From the NCBI RefSeq assembly GCF_010500845.1, contig NZ_JAAAMI010000004.1, positions 186,001-250,000 of the forward strand: 64,000 nucleotides of DNA, written 5' to 3'. Positions 27,131 to 35,391 of the stretch are shown here, piece after piece; within the stretch, counting starts at the first letter, position 1, and the number at the start of each line of letters is the position of its first letter. Under the pieces are notes generated by a model. It ran no database searches. It was not told where the DNA came from and worked only from the letters and a program-made list of their open reading frames with translations. The position numbers and the translations under genes are program-made. This DNA comes from Flagellimonas sediminis (GTDB taxonomy: Bacteria; Bacteroidota; Bacteroidia; Flavobacteriales; Flavobacteriaceae).

Positions 27131-28642
27131 ATGGGCGACAAAGAAAAATTCTTTGAACATATAGAGCAAGGCTACACCATGAAAGGCGATTCCATTGTTA
27201 TGGGAGCTGCTATGCTGGATGGGGAAACCATGACCAATGCCTTTGTGAAGATACCCCTAAAAACCCTCAACCGTCACGGTTTGATTGCCGGGGCCACGGG
27301 TACCGGTAAGACCAAGACCCTTCAGGTTTTGGCTGAAAATCTATCCGACAAAGGGATTCCAGTATTATTGATGGACTTGAAGGGGGATTTGAGTGGTATT
27401 GCCCAGCCTAGTCCTGGACACCCAAAAATAGATGAGCGCCATGCCAAGATAGGGTTGCCCTTTGAGTCCAAAGGATTTCCGGTGGAGATTATGTCGCTTT
27501 CAGACCAGGACGGGATTCGTTTAAGAGCCACCGTATCCGAATTCGGACCAGTGTTGTTGTCAAGGATCTTGGACCTTTCCGAAGCCCAGGAAGGTATTGT
27601 GGCCGTGGTTTTCAAATATTGTGATGATAACAAGTTACCGCTCCTCGACCTAAAAGATTTTAAGAAAGTATTGCAATATGCCACTGAGGAAGGAAAGGAA
27701 GAATTTCAGGAATCGTACGGACGTATTTCTACCAGTTCCACAGGGACCATATTGAGAAAAATCATTGAGTTGGAACAACAGGGGGCCAATCTATTCTTTG
27801 GTGAAAAATCCTTTGATGTGGAAGATCTGGTTCGAATCGATGAAAATGGAAGAGGTTATGTGAACATCATCCGATTGACAGATATCCAAGACCGCCCTAA
27901 ATTGTTCTCCACTTTCATGTTGAGCCTCTTGGCAGAAATCTATTCCACTTTTCCCGAGCAGGGTGATAGTGACAGACCGGAATTGGTGCTGTTCATTGAT
28001 GAGGCCCACCTGATTTTTGATAATGCTTCCAAGGCTCTTTTGAATCAAATCGAGAGCATTGTAAAATTGATCCGCTCCAAAGGAATCGGGCTGTATTTTG
28101 TGACCCAAAACCCAACCGATGTGCCGGACGATGTGCTGGCACAATTAGGTTTGAAGGTGCAACATGCCCTAAGGGCATTTACCGCCAAAGATCGACAGGC
28201 AATCAAATTAACGGCACAGAACTATCCTATCTCCGAGTTTTACGATACTGCCGAAGTATTGACTTCACTTGGTACAGGGGAGGCCCTTATTTCCGCTTTG
28301 GATGAAAAAGGAAGACCTACCCCGCTTGCGGCCACCATGATGCGAGCCCCAATGAGCCGCATGGATGTTTTGACCGATACCGAGATAAAGGAGGTGCTTG
28401 GCAAATCCAAGTTGATCAAAAAATACAATGAGGAAGTGGACCGTGAAAGTGCCTACGAGATCCTCAATGCAAAAATGGAAAAGGCTGAGAAAGAAGCCGA
28501 AAAAGTAAAAGAACAAAAAACCACTACTGGAAGAACTACCACATCCCGCAGTAGCACCCGCATGAACCCTGTGGTAAAAGTGCTTACCAGTGCCACATTC
28601 ATTAGGGGAGTCTTGGGAGTATTAAAAAAAGTGATCCGATAG
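27131..28642 (+). CDS. HerA-like ATPase of the DUF853 type
   Basis: A 503-residue P-loop ATPase. Walker A is GATGTGKTK (near 52-60), Walker B is LVLFIDEAHLIFD (near 285-297), and the sensor/arginine region is IRSKGIGLYFVTQNPTDVPDDVLAQLGLKVQHALRAF in pieces, typical of HerA/FtsK-related DUF853 proteins. The C-terminus has a Lys/Glu-rich coiled region then a basic tail. Function is unsettled in the family. The ATG at 27131 is preferred over TTG at 27122. A lipoprotein gene follows after four bases. Confidence 0.9.
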   Translation: MGDKEKFFEHIEQGYTMKGDSIVMGAAMLDGETMTNAFVKIPLKTLNRHGLIAGATGTGKTKTLQVLAENLSDKGIPVLLMDLKGDLSGIAQPSPGHPKIDERHAKIGLPFESKGFPVEIMSLSDQDGIRLRATVSEFGPVLLSRILDLSEAQEGIVAVVFKYCDDNKLPLLDLKDFKKVLQYATEEGKEEFQESYGRISTSSTGTILRKIIELEQQGANLFFGEKSFDVEDLVRIDENGRGYVNIIRLTDIQDRPKLFSTFMLSLLAEIYSTFPEQGDSDRPELVLFIDEAHLIFDNASKALLNQIESIVKLIRSKGIGLYFVTQNPTDVPDDVLAQLGLKVQHALRAFTAKDRQAIKLTAQNYPISEFYDTAEVLTSLGTGEALISALDEKGRPTPLAATMMRAPMSRMDVLTDTEIKEVLGKSKLIKKYNEEVDRESAYEILNAKMEKAEKEAEKVKEQKTTTGRTTTSRSSTRMNPVVKVLTSATFIRGVLGVLKKVIR

Positions 28643-28646
28643 TTTT

Positions 28647-29195
28647 ATGAAAAATACCGCGAAAGCAATCGCCCTAACTTTGGGCCTTATTCTATTACAA
28701 TCCTGCGAAAAGGATACTACCTTCTTAATTACGGAAACCAGTGTGGGTCCCATGACCAAAACCACCAAAGTAAACCAACTGAAATCTGTCTTCGCCCTAG
28801 ATTCCGTTGTTATGGATACCACAAGGATTGTCTCAGGAACCAAATCGAGCAAAATAGAGATCTATGAAAAAGGTGGTAAGCATTTACTCTCTATAACGCC
28901 CAGTAAGGACAGTATCCAAAGTATTGAAAATGTAAGGATTATGGATCCAAGGTATGTTTCCGACAAAGGCATTGGATTGAAAAGTACCTTTGCGGAGCTT
29001 AAAAAGAAATACCCCATCAAAAAAATCGTGACCACTTTGAACAGTGTTGTGATCTTCCCAAAGGAAAGCAATCTTTATTTTACGATTGACAAGAAAGAAC
29101 TTCCGGGCAATCTCAGGTTCACCATGTCCAATATTGAAGAAGTTCAAATCCCTGATGAGGCCAAGTTGAAATATCTGATGTTGGGATGGGAATAG
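28647..29195 (+). CDS. Hypothetical lipoprotein
   Basis: A 182-residue protein with a signal peptide ending LLQSC (Cys20 lipidated). The rest is a small mixed domain with repeated short strands (VSGTKSSKIEIYEKGGKHLL, IGLKSTFAELKKKYPIKK). The GLKSTFAELKKKYP piece recalls a motif in other Bacteroidota lipoproteins of unknown function. It is four bases after the HerA-like ATPase and probably shares its transcript. No function can be named. Confidence 0.75.
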   Translation: MKNTAKAIALTLGLILLQSCEKDTTFLITETSVGPMTKTTKVNQLKSVFALDSVVMDTTRIVSGTKSSKIEIYEKGGKHLLSITPSKDSIQSIENVRIMDPRYVSDKGIGLKSTFAELKKKYPIKKIVTTLNSVVIFPKESNLYFTIDKKELPGNLRFTMSNIEEVQIPDEAKLKYLMLGWE

Positions 29196-29213
29196 ATCAG
29201 TGATCTATTTGCA

Positions 29214-29636
29214 TCAATTCAATCCATACTGTTCCCGATTGGCGATAACTTTAGGACTATTATCGTGCATCCATTCGGCGAGTTCCAATAGTTTTTCCAC
29301 ATAGGATTGTCCAAATTCGGTAAGTTTGTATTCTACCCGAATGGGAACTTCCGGATAGGCTTTTCTTTCAATATACCCATCCGCCTCAAGGATTTTTAAA
29401 CGCTGGCTCAAGACTTTGTTGGATATGCCATACACATACTTTTTGAGTTTGTTAAAGCGTAAAACGGAAAAATAACCCAACCATAAAAGGATTAAAATGC
29501 TCCATTGATCCGAAGCCACGGACATGACGTCACGCACGGGACAAAGTTCCGGTGGGTTCCTGTAATCAATATGCCCGAACATTTTTTCTAATTTTTTTAC
29601 GGTTCTAACTTTCTGATTTTCAGCAATAGTTTCCAT
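29214..29636 (-). CDS. HxlR-family winged-helix regulator
   Basis: A 140-residue regulator: CPVRDVMSVASDQWSILILLWL (near 32-53), then the winged helix RFNKLKKYVYGISNKVLSQRL and LEADGYIERKAYPEVPIRVEY. The first Cys (CPVRDV) is the conserved HxlR cysteine, often redox- or electrophile-sensing. It is divergent from the alpha/beta hydrolase gene with a GTTAC-GTAAC dyad at that gene's start, suggesting it controls the hydrolase. Confidence 0.93.
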   Translation of the reverse strand: METIAENQKVRTVKKLEKMFGHIDYRNPPELCPVRDVMSVASDQWSILILLWLGYFSVLRFNKLKKYVYGISNKVLSQRLKILEADGYIERKAYPEVPIRVEYKLTEFGQSYVEKLLELAEWMHDNSPKVIANREQYGLN

Positions 29637-29715
29637 ATAAACACCTAGTTTTCAGTTCGTCACCTCTTTCTTGTTCGAAAAGGAATATGTAATTTTAGTT
29701 TCAAATCAAGAGTAA

Positions 29716-29730
29716 GTTACAAAAAGTAAC
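29716..29730. promoter_or_regulatory. Inverted repeat at the hydrolase start, putative HxlR operator
   Basis: GTTAC (29716-29720) and GTAAC (29726-29730) pair around AAAAA, three bases before the ATG at 29734. Position and neighbouring HxlR gene suggest repression of the hydrolase by blocking transcription close to its start. Confidence 0.5.
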
Positions 29731-29733
29731 CTA

Positions 29734-30573
29734 ATGAAGAAAATGCTCAAAAAGATATTGCCCTTGGCTTACGGCCAATATTACAATGTGTACACCTTGG
29801 TCGCTCCCCAAAAAGCAGCCGACAGTGCCTTTCATTTATTTTGCACGGTTAGAAAAGGTAGGGTAATGCCACAACAGGCCGATTATTTAAACGGGGCCAA
29901 ATTGGCCATGGAGGAAGTGGCAGAACATAAGATACAGTCCTATCACTGGCCCGGGAACAAGGAAACCGTTTTGTTGGTCCATGGTTGGGAGAGCAATACG
30001 TTCCGTTGGCGCAATCTTATCAAAAAGCTTCGGGAGGCAGATTTCAATATCATTGCATTCGATGCACCATCCCATGGCTACTCAACCGGTAAGCATTTAT
30101 ACGTTCCGCTGTATGAAATTGCAGTGAACCACATGGTCAAAAAATACAACCCCAAACATTTGATTGGGCATTCGGTTGGTGGGATGACCATTATCTACAA
30201 CCAATACAAAAATCCAAGTCCAGAAGTGGAGAAAATGGTCACTATAGGATCCCCTTCTGAGTTTCACGAGATCATGCAGCATTTTCAGAACATTCTAAAG
30301 TTCAACGATCGCGTGATGAAGCAACTTGATGCCTATGTTTTGAATCGTTTTGGTTTTCGCATCAATGAATTCTCCACTTCAAAATTTGCCCAATCCATCA
30401 GTAAAAAAGGTCTTTTGTTCCATGATAAATTAGACCAGATTACTCCTTACCATGCCTCGGTGGCCGTGAACAAAAATTGGGAGGGCAGTACGTTGATCAG
30501 TACAGAAGGACTCGGACATTCCATGCACCAGGACGATGTGAACGATCAAATCATCTCATTTTTGCAAGCTTAA
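29734..30573 (+). CDS. Alpha/beta hydrolase
   Basis: A 279-residue hydrolase fold protein. The oxyanion segment is LLVHGWESNTFRW (near 81-93), the nucleophile elbow GHSVGG (Ser near 144), and the likely base histidine is in GLGHSMHQDD near the C-terminus, with an acid in FHDKLDQITP. All triad candidates are present. Substrate unknown. It is divergent from an HxlR regulator and followed after 33 bases by a VOC-fold gene, which may point to detoxification of an electrophilic compound (inference). Confidence 0.88.
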   Translation: MKKMLKKILPLAYGQYYNVYTLVAPQKAADSAFHLFCTVRKGRVMPQQADYLNGAKLAMEEVAEHKIQSYHWPGNKETVLLVHGWESNTFRWRNLIKKLREADFNIIAFDAPSHGYSTGKHLYVPLYEIAVNHMVKKYNPKHLIGHSVGGMTIIYNQYKNPSPEVEKMVTIGSPSEFHEIMQHFQNILKFNDRVMKQLDAYVLNRFGFRINEFSTSKFAQSISKKGLLFHDKLDQITPYHASVAVNKNWEGSTLISTEGLGHSMHQDDVNDQIISFLQA

Positions 30574-30606
30574 AAAAGTTATCCTACTTTTCAGAAAAAA
30601 TAGAAG

Positions 30607-31029
30607 ATGCAAAACGTTACCCCTTTTCATGTGGCCATCCCCGTTCACAATTTGGATGAATGCAGGACTTTTTACCGAGAAGTATTGGAATGCGAGGAAG
30701 GACGATCTGCCGATCATTGGGTAGATTTCAATCTTTTCGGACATCAATTGGTAATCCATTACAAACCCAAATCCGAAGAAGCGCTGCACACCAACCCTGT
30801 TGATGGAAAAAATGTGCCAGTTCCCCATTATGGTGTGGTTTTGCCTTGGGACACTTTTGAATCCTTTTCCAAAAAACTGGAAGCCAAGGGTATCGCATTT
30901 GTCATCGAACCCTACATCCGTTTTAAAGGAGAAGTGGGAGAACAGGCTACCATGTTCTTTTTAGACCCTGCAGGAAATGCTTTGGAATTCAAGGCGTTTA
31001 AGGATATGGGGCAGTTGTTCGCCAAATAG
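30607..31029 (+). CDS. VOC-family (glyoxalase/dioxygenase-fold) protein
   Basis: A 140-residue vicinal-oxygen-chelate protein. Two beta-alpha-beta-beta-beta units are visible: [22 protein letters not shown] (metal His near 8) and the second starting [21 protein letters not shown], ending [16 protein letters not shown] (metal Glu near 131). The family includes glyoxalase I, fosfomycin-resistance enzymes and ring-cleavage dioxygenases; the exact role is not clear. Likely co-transcribed with the upstream hydrolase. Confidence 0.88.
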   Translation: MQNVTPFHVAIPVHNLDECRTFYREVLECEEGRSADHWVDFNLFGHQLVIHYKPKSEEALHTNPVDGKNVPVPHYGVVLPWDTFESFSKKLEAKGIAFVIEPYIRFKGEVGEQATMFFLDPAGNALEFKAFKDMGQLFAK

Positions 31030-31030
31030 A

Positions 31031-31657
31031 TTACGCCAAGGTAAGTCCCTTTCTTCGAACCCACAGATGGGCAAAAATCATATTGGGCACCCAGCAGAGC
31101 CAAGCCACAATTTTATAGGCCAATAGAAATTCACCAAAAATGATGGTAAGGAAGGGCAGCCAAATACGAAGGGTCACGGCAGCAAAACAAGCGGCGTAGC
31201 TATAGATCATCATCCCTTGGTGAAGGGTCAAGTCCTTTTTCCTCACTGCCAAATAGGCCCATATGGTCGTGAAGAGCCATACAATCCCCAAACTGATGAA
31301 TCCAACTGATGGAATGATGCCACCTGTGGCATAGATTCCCAAATAGATGCCACAAAGACCGCTGACGAGAACGGAAATCACATAGAATTTACCTAAGTTT
31401 CTGTGCAGATTCAGTTTTTTGGTTCGCAGTTTTTTGCTGAACTGTGACCAACCAGACAACAAGGCCAATCCACCAAAAATAATATGCCCATAAAAGGCGA
31501 AACGCCAGACTTCACTCGTCCGGACAGCCTCGTCTTTACCCAACAGCAGGCCAAACTCGCCAGAAGTTACAAGATAGAACAAGGGATAAAGACCAATACC
31601 AATGGCCAGCAACACAAACACTATCCAAGCAACCTTATTCCTTACTTTTTTGGCCAT
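31031..31657 (-). CDS. DUF2306-type multi-pass membrane protein
   Basis: A 208-residue protein with six predicted membrane helices. Recognisable pieces are FYGHIIFGGLALLSGWSQF and LNLHRNLGKFYVISVLVSG, whose histidines fit the DUF2306 pattern, and LTLHQGMMIYSYAACFAAV. Such proteins may bind heme, but function is unknown. The start is set at the ATG at 31655-31657 (MAKKVRNKVAW); an open frame upstream would add a poorly conserved 36 residues. Confidence 0.82.
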   Translation of the reverse strand: MAKKVRNKVAWIVFVLLAIGIGLYPLFYLVTSGEFGLLLGKDEAVRTSEVWRFAFYGHIIFGGLALLSGWSQFSKKLRTKKLNLHRNLGKFYVISVLVSGLCGIYLGIYATGGIIPSVGFISLGIVWLFTTIWAYLAVRKKDLTLHQGMMIYSYAACFAAVTLRIWLPFLTIIFGEFLLAYKIVAWLCWVPNMIFAHLWVRRKGLTLA

Positions 31658-31776
31658 ATCGTTTGATTTACAAGGAAGTAAGTTATCGAATATTTGTTCA
31701 GAAAAACAAGAATTTAGCAAGCAAATCGTTATAAGTGCGTAGAACAGGCCCAAGGGCCATCCCAAATCCTACGAAT

Positions 31777-31935
31777 ATGAAAACAATTCTACTTTTGATC
31801 ACCATTGTGTTCTCATCCATGGCGGTATCTAGCTGCACCAATGACGAAAGCGATACCGAATTTGACTACATCAATCCAGATGAGGAACAACAAGCCACCC
31901 AAGTAGCGGATACCGTACAAGAGCAGCCGAACTAG
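31777..31935 (+). CDS. Small acidic lipoprotein
   Basis: A 52-residue peptide: a clean lipoprotein signal (MKTILLLITIVFSSMAVSSC, Cys20) followed by only 32 residues rich in Asp, Glu and Gln. The ATG at 31777 is chosen because it begins the signal peptide; the frame is open further upstream. No family is recognised. Its short size and the intact lipobox make it plausible but not certain. Confidence 0.6.
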   Translation: MKTILLLITIVFSSMAVSSCTNDESDTEFDYINPDEEQQATQVADTVQEQPN

Positions 31936-31936
31936 C

Positions 31937-32818
31937 TTATTTGGCGTTGTGGCGCTCCCTCGCCAACAATGTATTTTTGAGGAGCATGGCAATGGTCATG
32001 GGTCCAACACCTCCGGGAACGGGTGTGATGTAGGACGCTTTTTTGCTTACATTTTCAAAGTCGACATCGCCGGTAATGTAATACCCTTTTTCATGTGAAT
32101 CATCGGCTACACGGGTGATGCCTACATCAATTACGACCACGCCATCTTTTACCATATCGGCCTTTAAGAAATTGGGAACACCTAATGCGGATACCACAAT
32201 ATCCGCCTGAAGGGTAAGTGCCTTGATATCCTTAGTACGGCTATGGGTCAAGGTTACCGTAGCATTGCCCGGTTTTCCTTTTTGACTCATCAAAATGCTG
32301 ATGGGCCTACCCACAATATGGCTACGACCGATTACCACGGTGTGTTTGCCTTCCGTTTCCACATTGTAACGACCCAATAGTTCCATAATCCCGAAGGGAG
32401 TTGCCGAAATAAAGGATTCCATCTCAAGCGCCATTTTTCCAAAATTGGTGGGATGAAACCCATCCACATCCTTATCGGGATCTACGGCCATCAAAACCTT
32501 TTCCTCATCAATGTGTTTGGGCAATGGCAATTGAACAATGTAGCCATCAATATCGGAGTTGTTGTTGAGGTCGTGCACCTGTTTCAACAATACTTCTTCG
32601 GAAGTTTCCTCTGGAAGATGGATCAAGGTGGATTCGAAACCGATTTTTTGGCAGGATCGTACCTTACTGCCCACATAGGTAAGACTGGCACCATCATTAC
32701 CCACCAAGACGGCGGCCAAATGGGGCACTTTTTCTCCCCTTGACTTCATTTGTGCCACTTCAACGGCAATTTCTTCTTTGATCTGGTTCGATATCTTTTT
32801 TCCGTCGAGGATTTCCAT
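31937..32818 (-). CDS. folD: Bifunctional methylenetetrahydrofolate dehydrogenase/cyclohydrolase
   Basis: A 293-residue FolD of one-carbon metabolism, interconverting 5,10-methylene-, methenyl- and 10-formyl-tetrahydrofolate. The catalytic YVGSK (Lys near 52) is present, as are GYIVQLPLPKH (near 93), DVDGFHPTNFGKM (near 117), the NADP segment VVIGRSHIVGRPI (near 163) and the closing PVPGGVGPMTIAML. It lies one base past a convergent small gene and follows the GrpB-like gene by four bases. Confidence 0.97.
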   Translation of the reverse strand: MEILDGKKISNQIKEEIAVEVAQMKSRGEKVPHLAAVLVGNDGASLTYVGSKVRSCQKIGFESTLIHLPEETSEEVLLKQVHDLNNNSDIDGYIVQLPLPKHIDEEKVLMAVDPDKDVDGFHPTNFGKMALEMESFISATPFGIMELLGRYNVETEGKHTVVIGRSHIVGRPISILMSQKGKPGNATVTLTHSRTKDIKALTLQADIVVSALGVPNFLKADMVKDGVVVIDVGITRVADDSHEKGYYITGDVDFENVSKKASYITPVPGGVGPMTIAMLLKNTLLARERHNAK

Positions 32819-32822
32819 GGTC

Positions 32823-33407
32823 TTATTTTTGGTTATTTAAGGTAATGATTTTCAGTGTTTCTTGGATGAATTCGGTTTTACCGAGCACGTAGGCTCCCCT
32901 ATCGTTCCGATACTTTGCCGCCAACCCAACCTTAAGGTCTTCGTAGGCCTGGGCCCTATCTTGATGTTCAATCAAATAATCCCGAAATTGAATCTGTTCC
33001 CACATGATATTGTTTTTGGGACACATGTGGATGTGGAATATCTGCTCCTTAACCCCGTCCAAATTATATCCCTTCCCGAAGGACATGTAGGCATCGATTC
33101 CCTCTCTGGCAGGTACTTTAAAATGCGTATATCCCAAATCCTTGAACTGTTCAATAAGGGTTTCATCAAACAGCAGATTTTCAGGAATTTCGATTAATAG
33201 ATCAATGTAAGGTTTGGCCTTAATATTTGGTATGGAAGAGCTTCCGAAATGTTCGATCCTCAAAATCCTGTCAGACCCAATAGCATTGAAAATCAGATGC
33301 TTTTCAGCTTCAAAAATAGATTTCCAATTGGGGTCATGGTCTACCAATTCTACTGGAAAAAGCGTATTCCAGTCCTCTTTGGTAAGATCGAACAAGGTTT
33401 TTTTCAT
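32823..33407 (-). CDS. GrpB/UPF0157-family protein (nucleotidyltransferase-like fold)
   Basis: A 194-residue protein with the family signature RIEHFGSSSIPNIKAKPYID (residues about 49-68), where GSS and the D-x-L-x-E pair (IDLLIE) form a nucleotidyltransferase-like site. EQIFHIHMCPKNN is the second conserved block. Biochemical role unknown. It sits between ffh and folD on the same strand. Confidence 0.88.
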   Translation of the reverse strand: MKKTLFDLTKEDWNTLFPVELVDHDPNWKSIFEAEKHLIFNAIGSDRILRIEHFGSSSIPNIKAKPYIDLLIEIPENLLFDETLIEQFKDLGYTHFKVPAREGIDAYMSFGKGYNLDGVKEQIFHIHMCPKNNIMWEQIQFRDYLIEHQDRAQAYEDLKVGLAAKYRNDRGAYVLGKTEFIQETLKIITLNNQK

Positions 33408-33442
33408 TAGTATAGTGGGTGTGCCGAAATAGCGCCGTTAAA

Positions 33443-34771
33443 TTACCTCAAATTCTGCATCATCTGCATCATCTTTTTACCGCCGCCGCCTTGCATCATT
33501 TTCATCATCTTGCTCATTTGATCGAACTGTTTCAGCAACTGGTTCACTTCTTGTATGGAGGTTCCACTACCTGAAGCAATCCGCTTTTTTCTACTGGCAT
33601 TGAGTAAAGAAGGGGTTGATCGTTCATCCGGGGTCATGGAATGGATAATGGCCTCAATGTGTTTGAAGGCATCATCGTCAATATCCAAGCCTTTAAGGGC
33701 CTTTCCGGCTCCAGGGATCATGCCGATGAGGTCCTTCATGTTCCCCATGCGCTTGATCTGTTGAATCTGGCTTAAGAAATCATCGAAACCGAACTTGTTC
33801 TTGGCAATTTTCTTTTGGATCTTTCGCGCCTGCTCTTCATCAAACTGCTCCTGGGCACGCTCCACCAATGAGACCACGTCACCCATGCCCAAAATACGAT
33901 CGGCCATCCTAGAAGGGTGGAACACATCGATGGCTTCCATTTTTTCTCCCGTACCGATGAACTTGATGGGTTTGTTCACCACGGATTTGATGGAAATGGC
34001 GGCACCACCACGGGTATCACCATCGAGTTTGGTAAGGATTACCCCGTCAAAATTCAGGACATCGTTGAACGCCTTGGCGGTGTTCACGGCATCTTGACCT
34101 GTCATGGCATCAACCACGAACAAGGTCTCTTGCGGTTGGATCGCCTTGTGGATGTTGGCAATCTCCGCCATCATCTGTTCATCCACGGCCAAACGACCCG
34201 CGGTATCGATGATGACCACATTACAGCCCAAACTCTTGGCGTGGGCAATACCTGCCTTGGCTATGGCCACAGGATCATTGTTCTCCCGATCGGAATAAAC
34301 CTCTACCCCGATTTGTTCCCCAACGATGTGCAACTGATCAATCGCAGCAGGCCTGTATACGTCACAGGCTACCAATAAAGGTTTTTTGCTTTTTTTATTT
34401 TTGAGAAAATTGGCCAACTTTCCGGAGAAAGTGGTTTTACCCGAACCTTGCAGACCGGACATTAAAATGATGGAAGGGTTACCGGAAAGGTTGACTCCTT
34501 CGGCATCTCCTCCCATGAGTTCGGTGAGTTCGTCCTTCACAATCTTCACCATCAATTGCCCTGGTTGAAGGGTGGTCAATACATCTTGACCCATAGCCTT
34601 TTCTTTCACCCTATTGGTAAAATCCTTGGCTATCTTAAAGTTGACGTCAGCATCCAACAGGGCCCTCCTGATCTCTTTGAGGGTCTCCGCAACATTGATC
34701 TCCGTAATCTGTCCATGCCCTTTGAGGACGTGGAGCGCCTTATCCAGTTTTTCGCTTAAATTGTCGAACAT
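33443..34771 (-). CDS. ffh: Signal recognition particle protein Ffh
   Basis: A 442-residue GTPase that, with 4.5S RNA, targets nascent membrane proteins. The N domain is followed by the G domain with GLQGSGKTTFSGKL (P-loop), DVYRPAAIDQL, DTAGRLAVDE and TKLDGDTRGG, then the methionine-rich M domain ending KMMKMMQGGGGKKMMQMMQNLR in pieces. The ATG at 34769-34771 (MFDNLSEKLDKAL) is chosen over an upstream TTG. The terminator before it separates it from the lipoprotein genes. Confidence 0.97.
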   Translation of the reverse strand: MFDNLSEKLDKALHVLKGHGQITEINVAETLKEIRRALLDADVNFKIAKDFTNRVKEKAMGQDVLTTLQPGQLMVKIVKDELTELMGGDAEGVNLSGNPSIILMSGLQGSGKTTFSGKLANFLKNKKSKKPLLVACDVYRPAAIDQLHIVGEQIGVEVYSDRENNDPVAIAKAGIAHAKSLGCNVVIIDTAGRLAVDEQMMAEIANIHKAIQPQETLFVVDAMTGQDAVNTAKAFNDVLNFDGVILTKLDGDTRGGAAISIKSVVNKPIKFIGTGEKMEAIDVFHPSRMADRILGMGDVVSLVERAQEQFDEEQARKIQKKIAKNKFGFDDFLSQIQQIKRMGNMKDLIGMIPGAGKALKGLDIDDDAFKHIEAIIHSMTPDERSTPSLLNASRKKRIASGSGTSIQEVNQLLKQFDQMSKMMKMMQGGGGKKMMQMMQNLR

Positions 34772-34797
34772 AGGTTCTCTTTGTTTAAAAGGAAGCA

Positions 34798-34805
34798 CAA
34801 ATTTA
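34798..34805 (-). promoter_or_regulatory. -7 element upstream of ffh
   Basis: Minus-strand TAAATTTG is an exact TAnnTTTG, 26 bases before the ffh ATG and just after the terminator hairpin at 34822-34853. No -33 TTG was found. Confidence 0.45.
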
Positions 34806-34821
34806 AGAATAATAAAAAAAG

Positions 34822-34853
34822 AAAAGGACGGCTTTGGGGAGAGCCGTCCTTTT
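34822..34853 (-). terminator. Terminator between the lipoprotein genes and ffh
   Basis: AAAAGGACGGCT (34822-34833) and AGCCGTCCTTTT (34842-34853) form a 12-bp stem with an 8-base loop. On the minus strand it continues into TTTTCTTTTTTT. It ends the transcript of the two lipocalin-like lipoproteins, 27 bases past the second stop. Confidence 0.85.
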
Positions 34854-34879
34854 TTTAAAAAAAGATTGGGGAAATTTAT

Positions 34880-35356
34880 CTAGTTGATCTCAAATACCAG
34901 TTTATCCGTACCCCCGTTACCACCACTTACATCAATAAGCTCAATTCGAGTAGAGGTGAAGGAAACAATATCCCAATCATCTGACAAATCCTCGAAATTG
35001 TTAGGTGAAGCGAATAAAATATTAAAATCTACATCACTGTCCTTGTTGCTATCATCATCGCTGGAATTGGAATCCGTAATGGACCATGTTCCATTGACAT
35101 CTGTGGTGCCATTGGATGCAACCAGCGTACCATCAGCATTAAATTTGAAGGTATAACCGTTGAAATTTGAAGTTTCTTCCTTATCGGTATCGAAAAAGTA
35201 GGTGATGACCCAATCACCACTCAAGGCAATTCCGTTTAGCTCCGTTATTTGGGAAGCGGTCAAATTATCGGTTGTTCCTTCATCGTTATTGTCAGTGCTG
35301 CAACTGGCAAAAGCAATCAGCATAATGAATGCGAATTTTAATACTGAGGTTTTCAT
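34880..35356 (-). CDS. Lipocalin-like lipoprotein, single module
   Basis: A 158-residue lipoprotein (signal ends AFASC, Cys19) with one lipocalin-like module: a GDWVITYFFDTDKEETSNF strand at the start and the closing block DDWDIVSFTSTRIELIDVSG. That closing block is nearly the same as the end of the upstream 588-residue protein, so the two are paralogues from a tandem duplication. A Ser/Asp-rich linker lies in the middle. It follows the larger gene by 35 bases. Function unknown; a surface role linked to the nearby TonB receptor is inferred. Confidence 0.8.
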   Translation of the reverse strand: MKTSVLKFAFIMLIAFASCSTDNNDEGTTDNLTASQITELNGIALSGDWVITYFFDTDKEETSNFNGYTFKFNADGTLVASNGTTDVNGTWSITDSNSSDDDSNKDSDVDFNILFASPNNFEDLSDDWDIVSFTSTRIELIDVSGGNGGTDKLVFEIN

Positions 35357-35391
35357 AGCAAATAGTGTTCTCGTTGTAATTGGTTATTTAA

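Noticed and set aside
27131..28642. Part of a HerA-based defence system with the ATPase at 48.3 kb
   Set aside because: It belongs to the housekeeping-like DUF853 group, has normal composition and is 20 kb away with ordinary neighbours.
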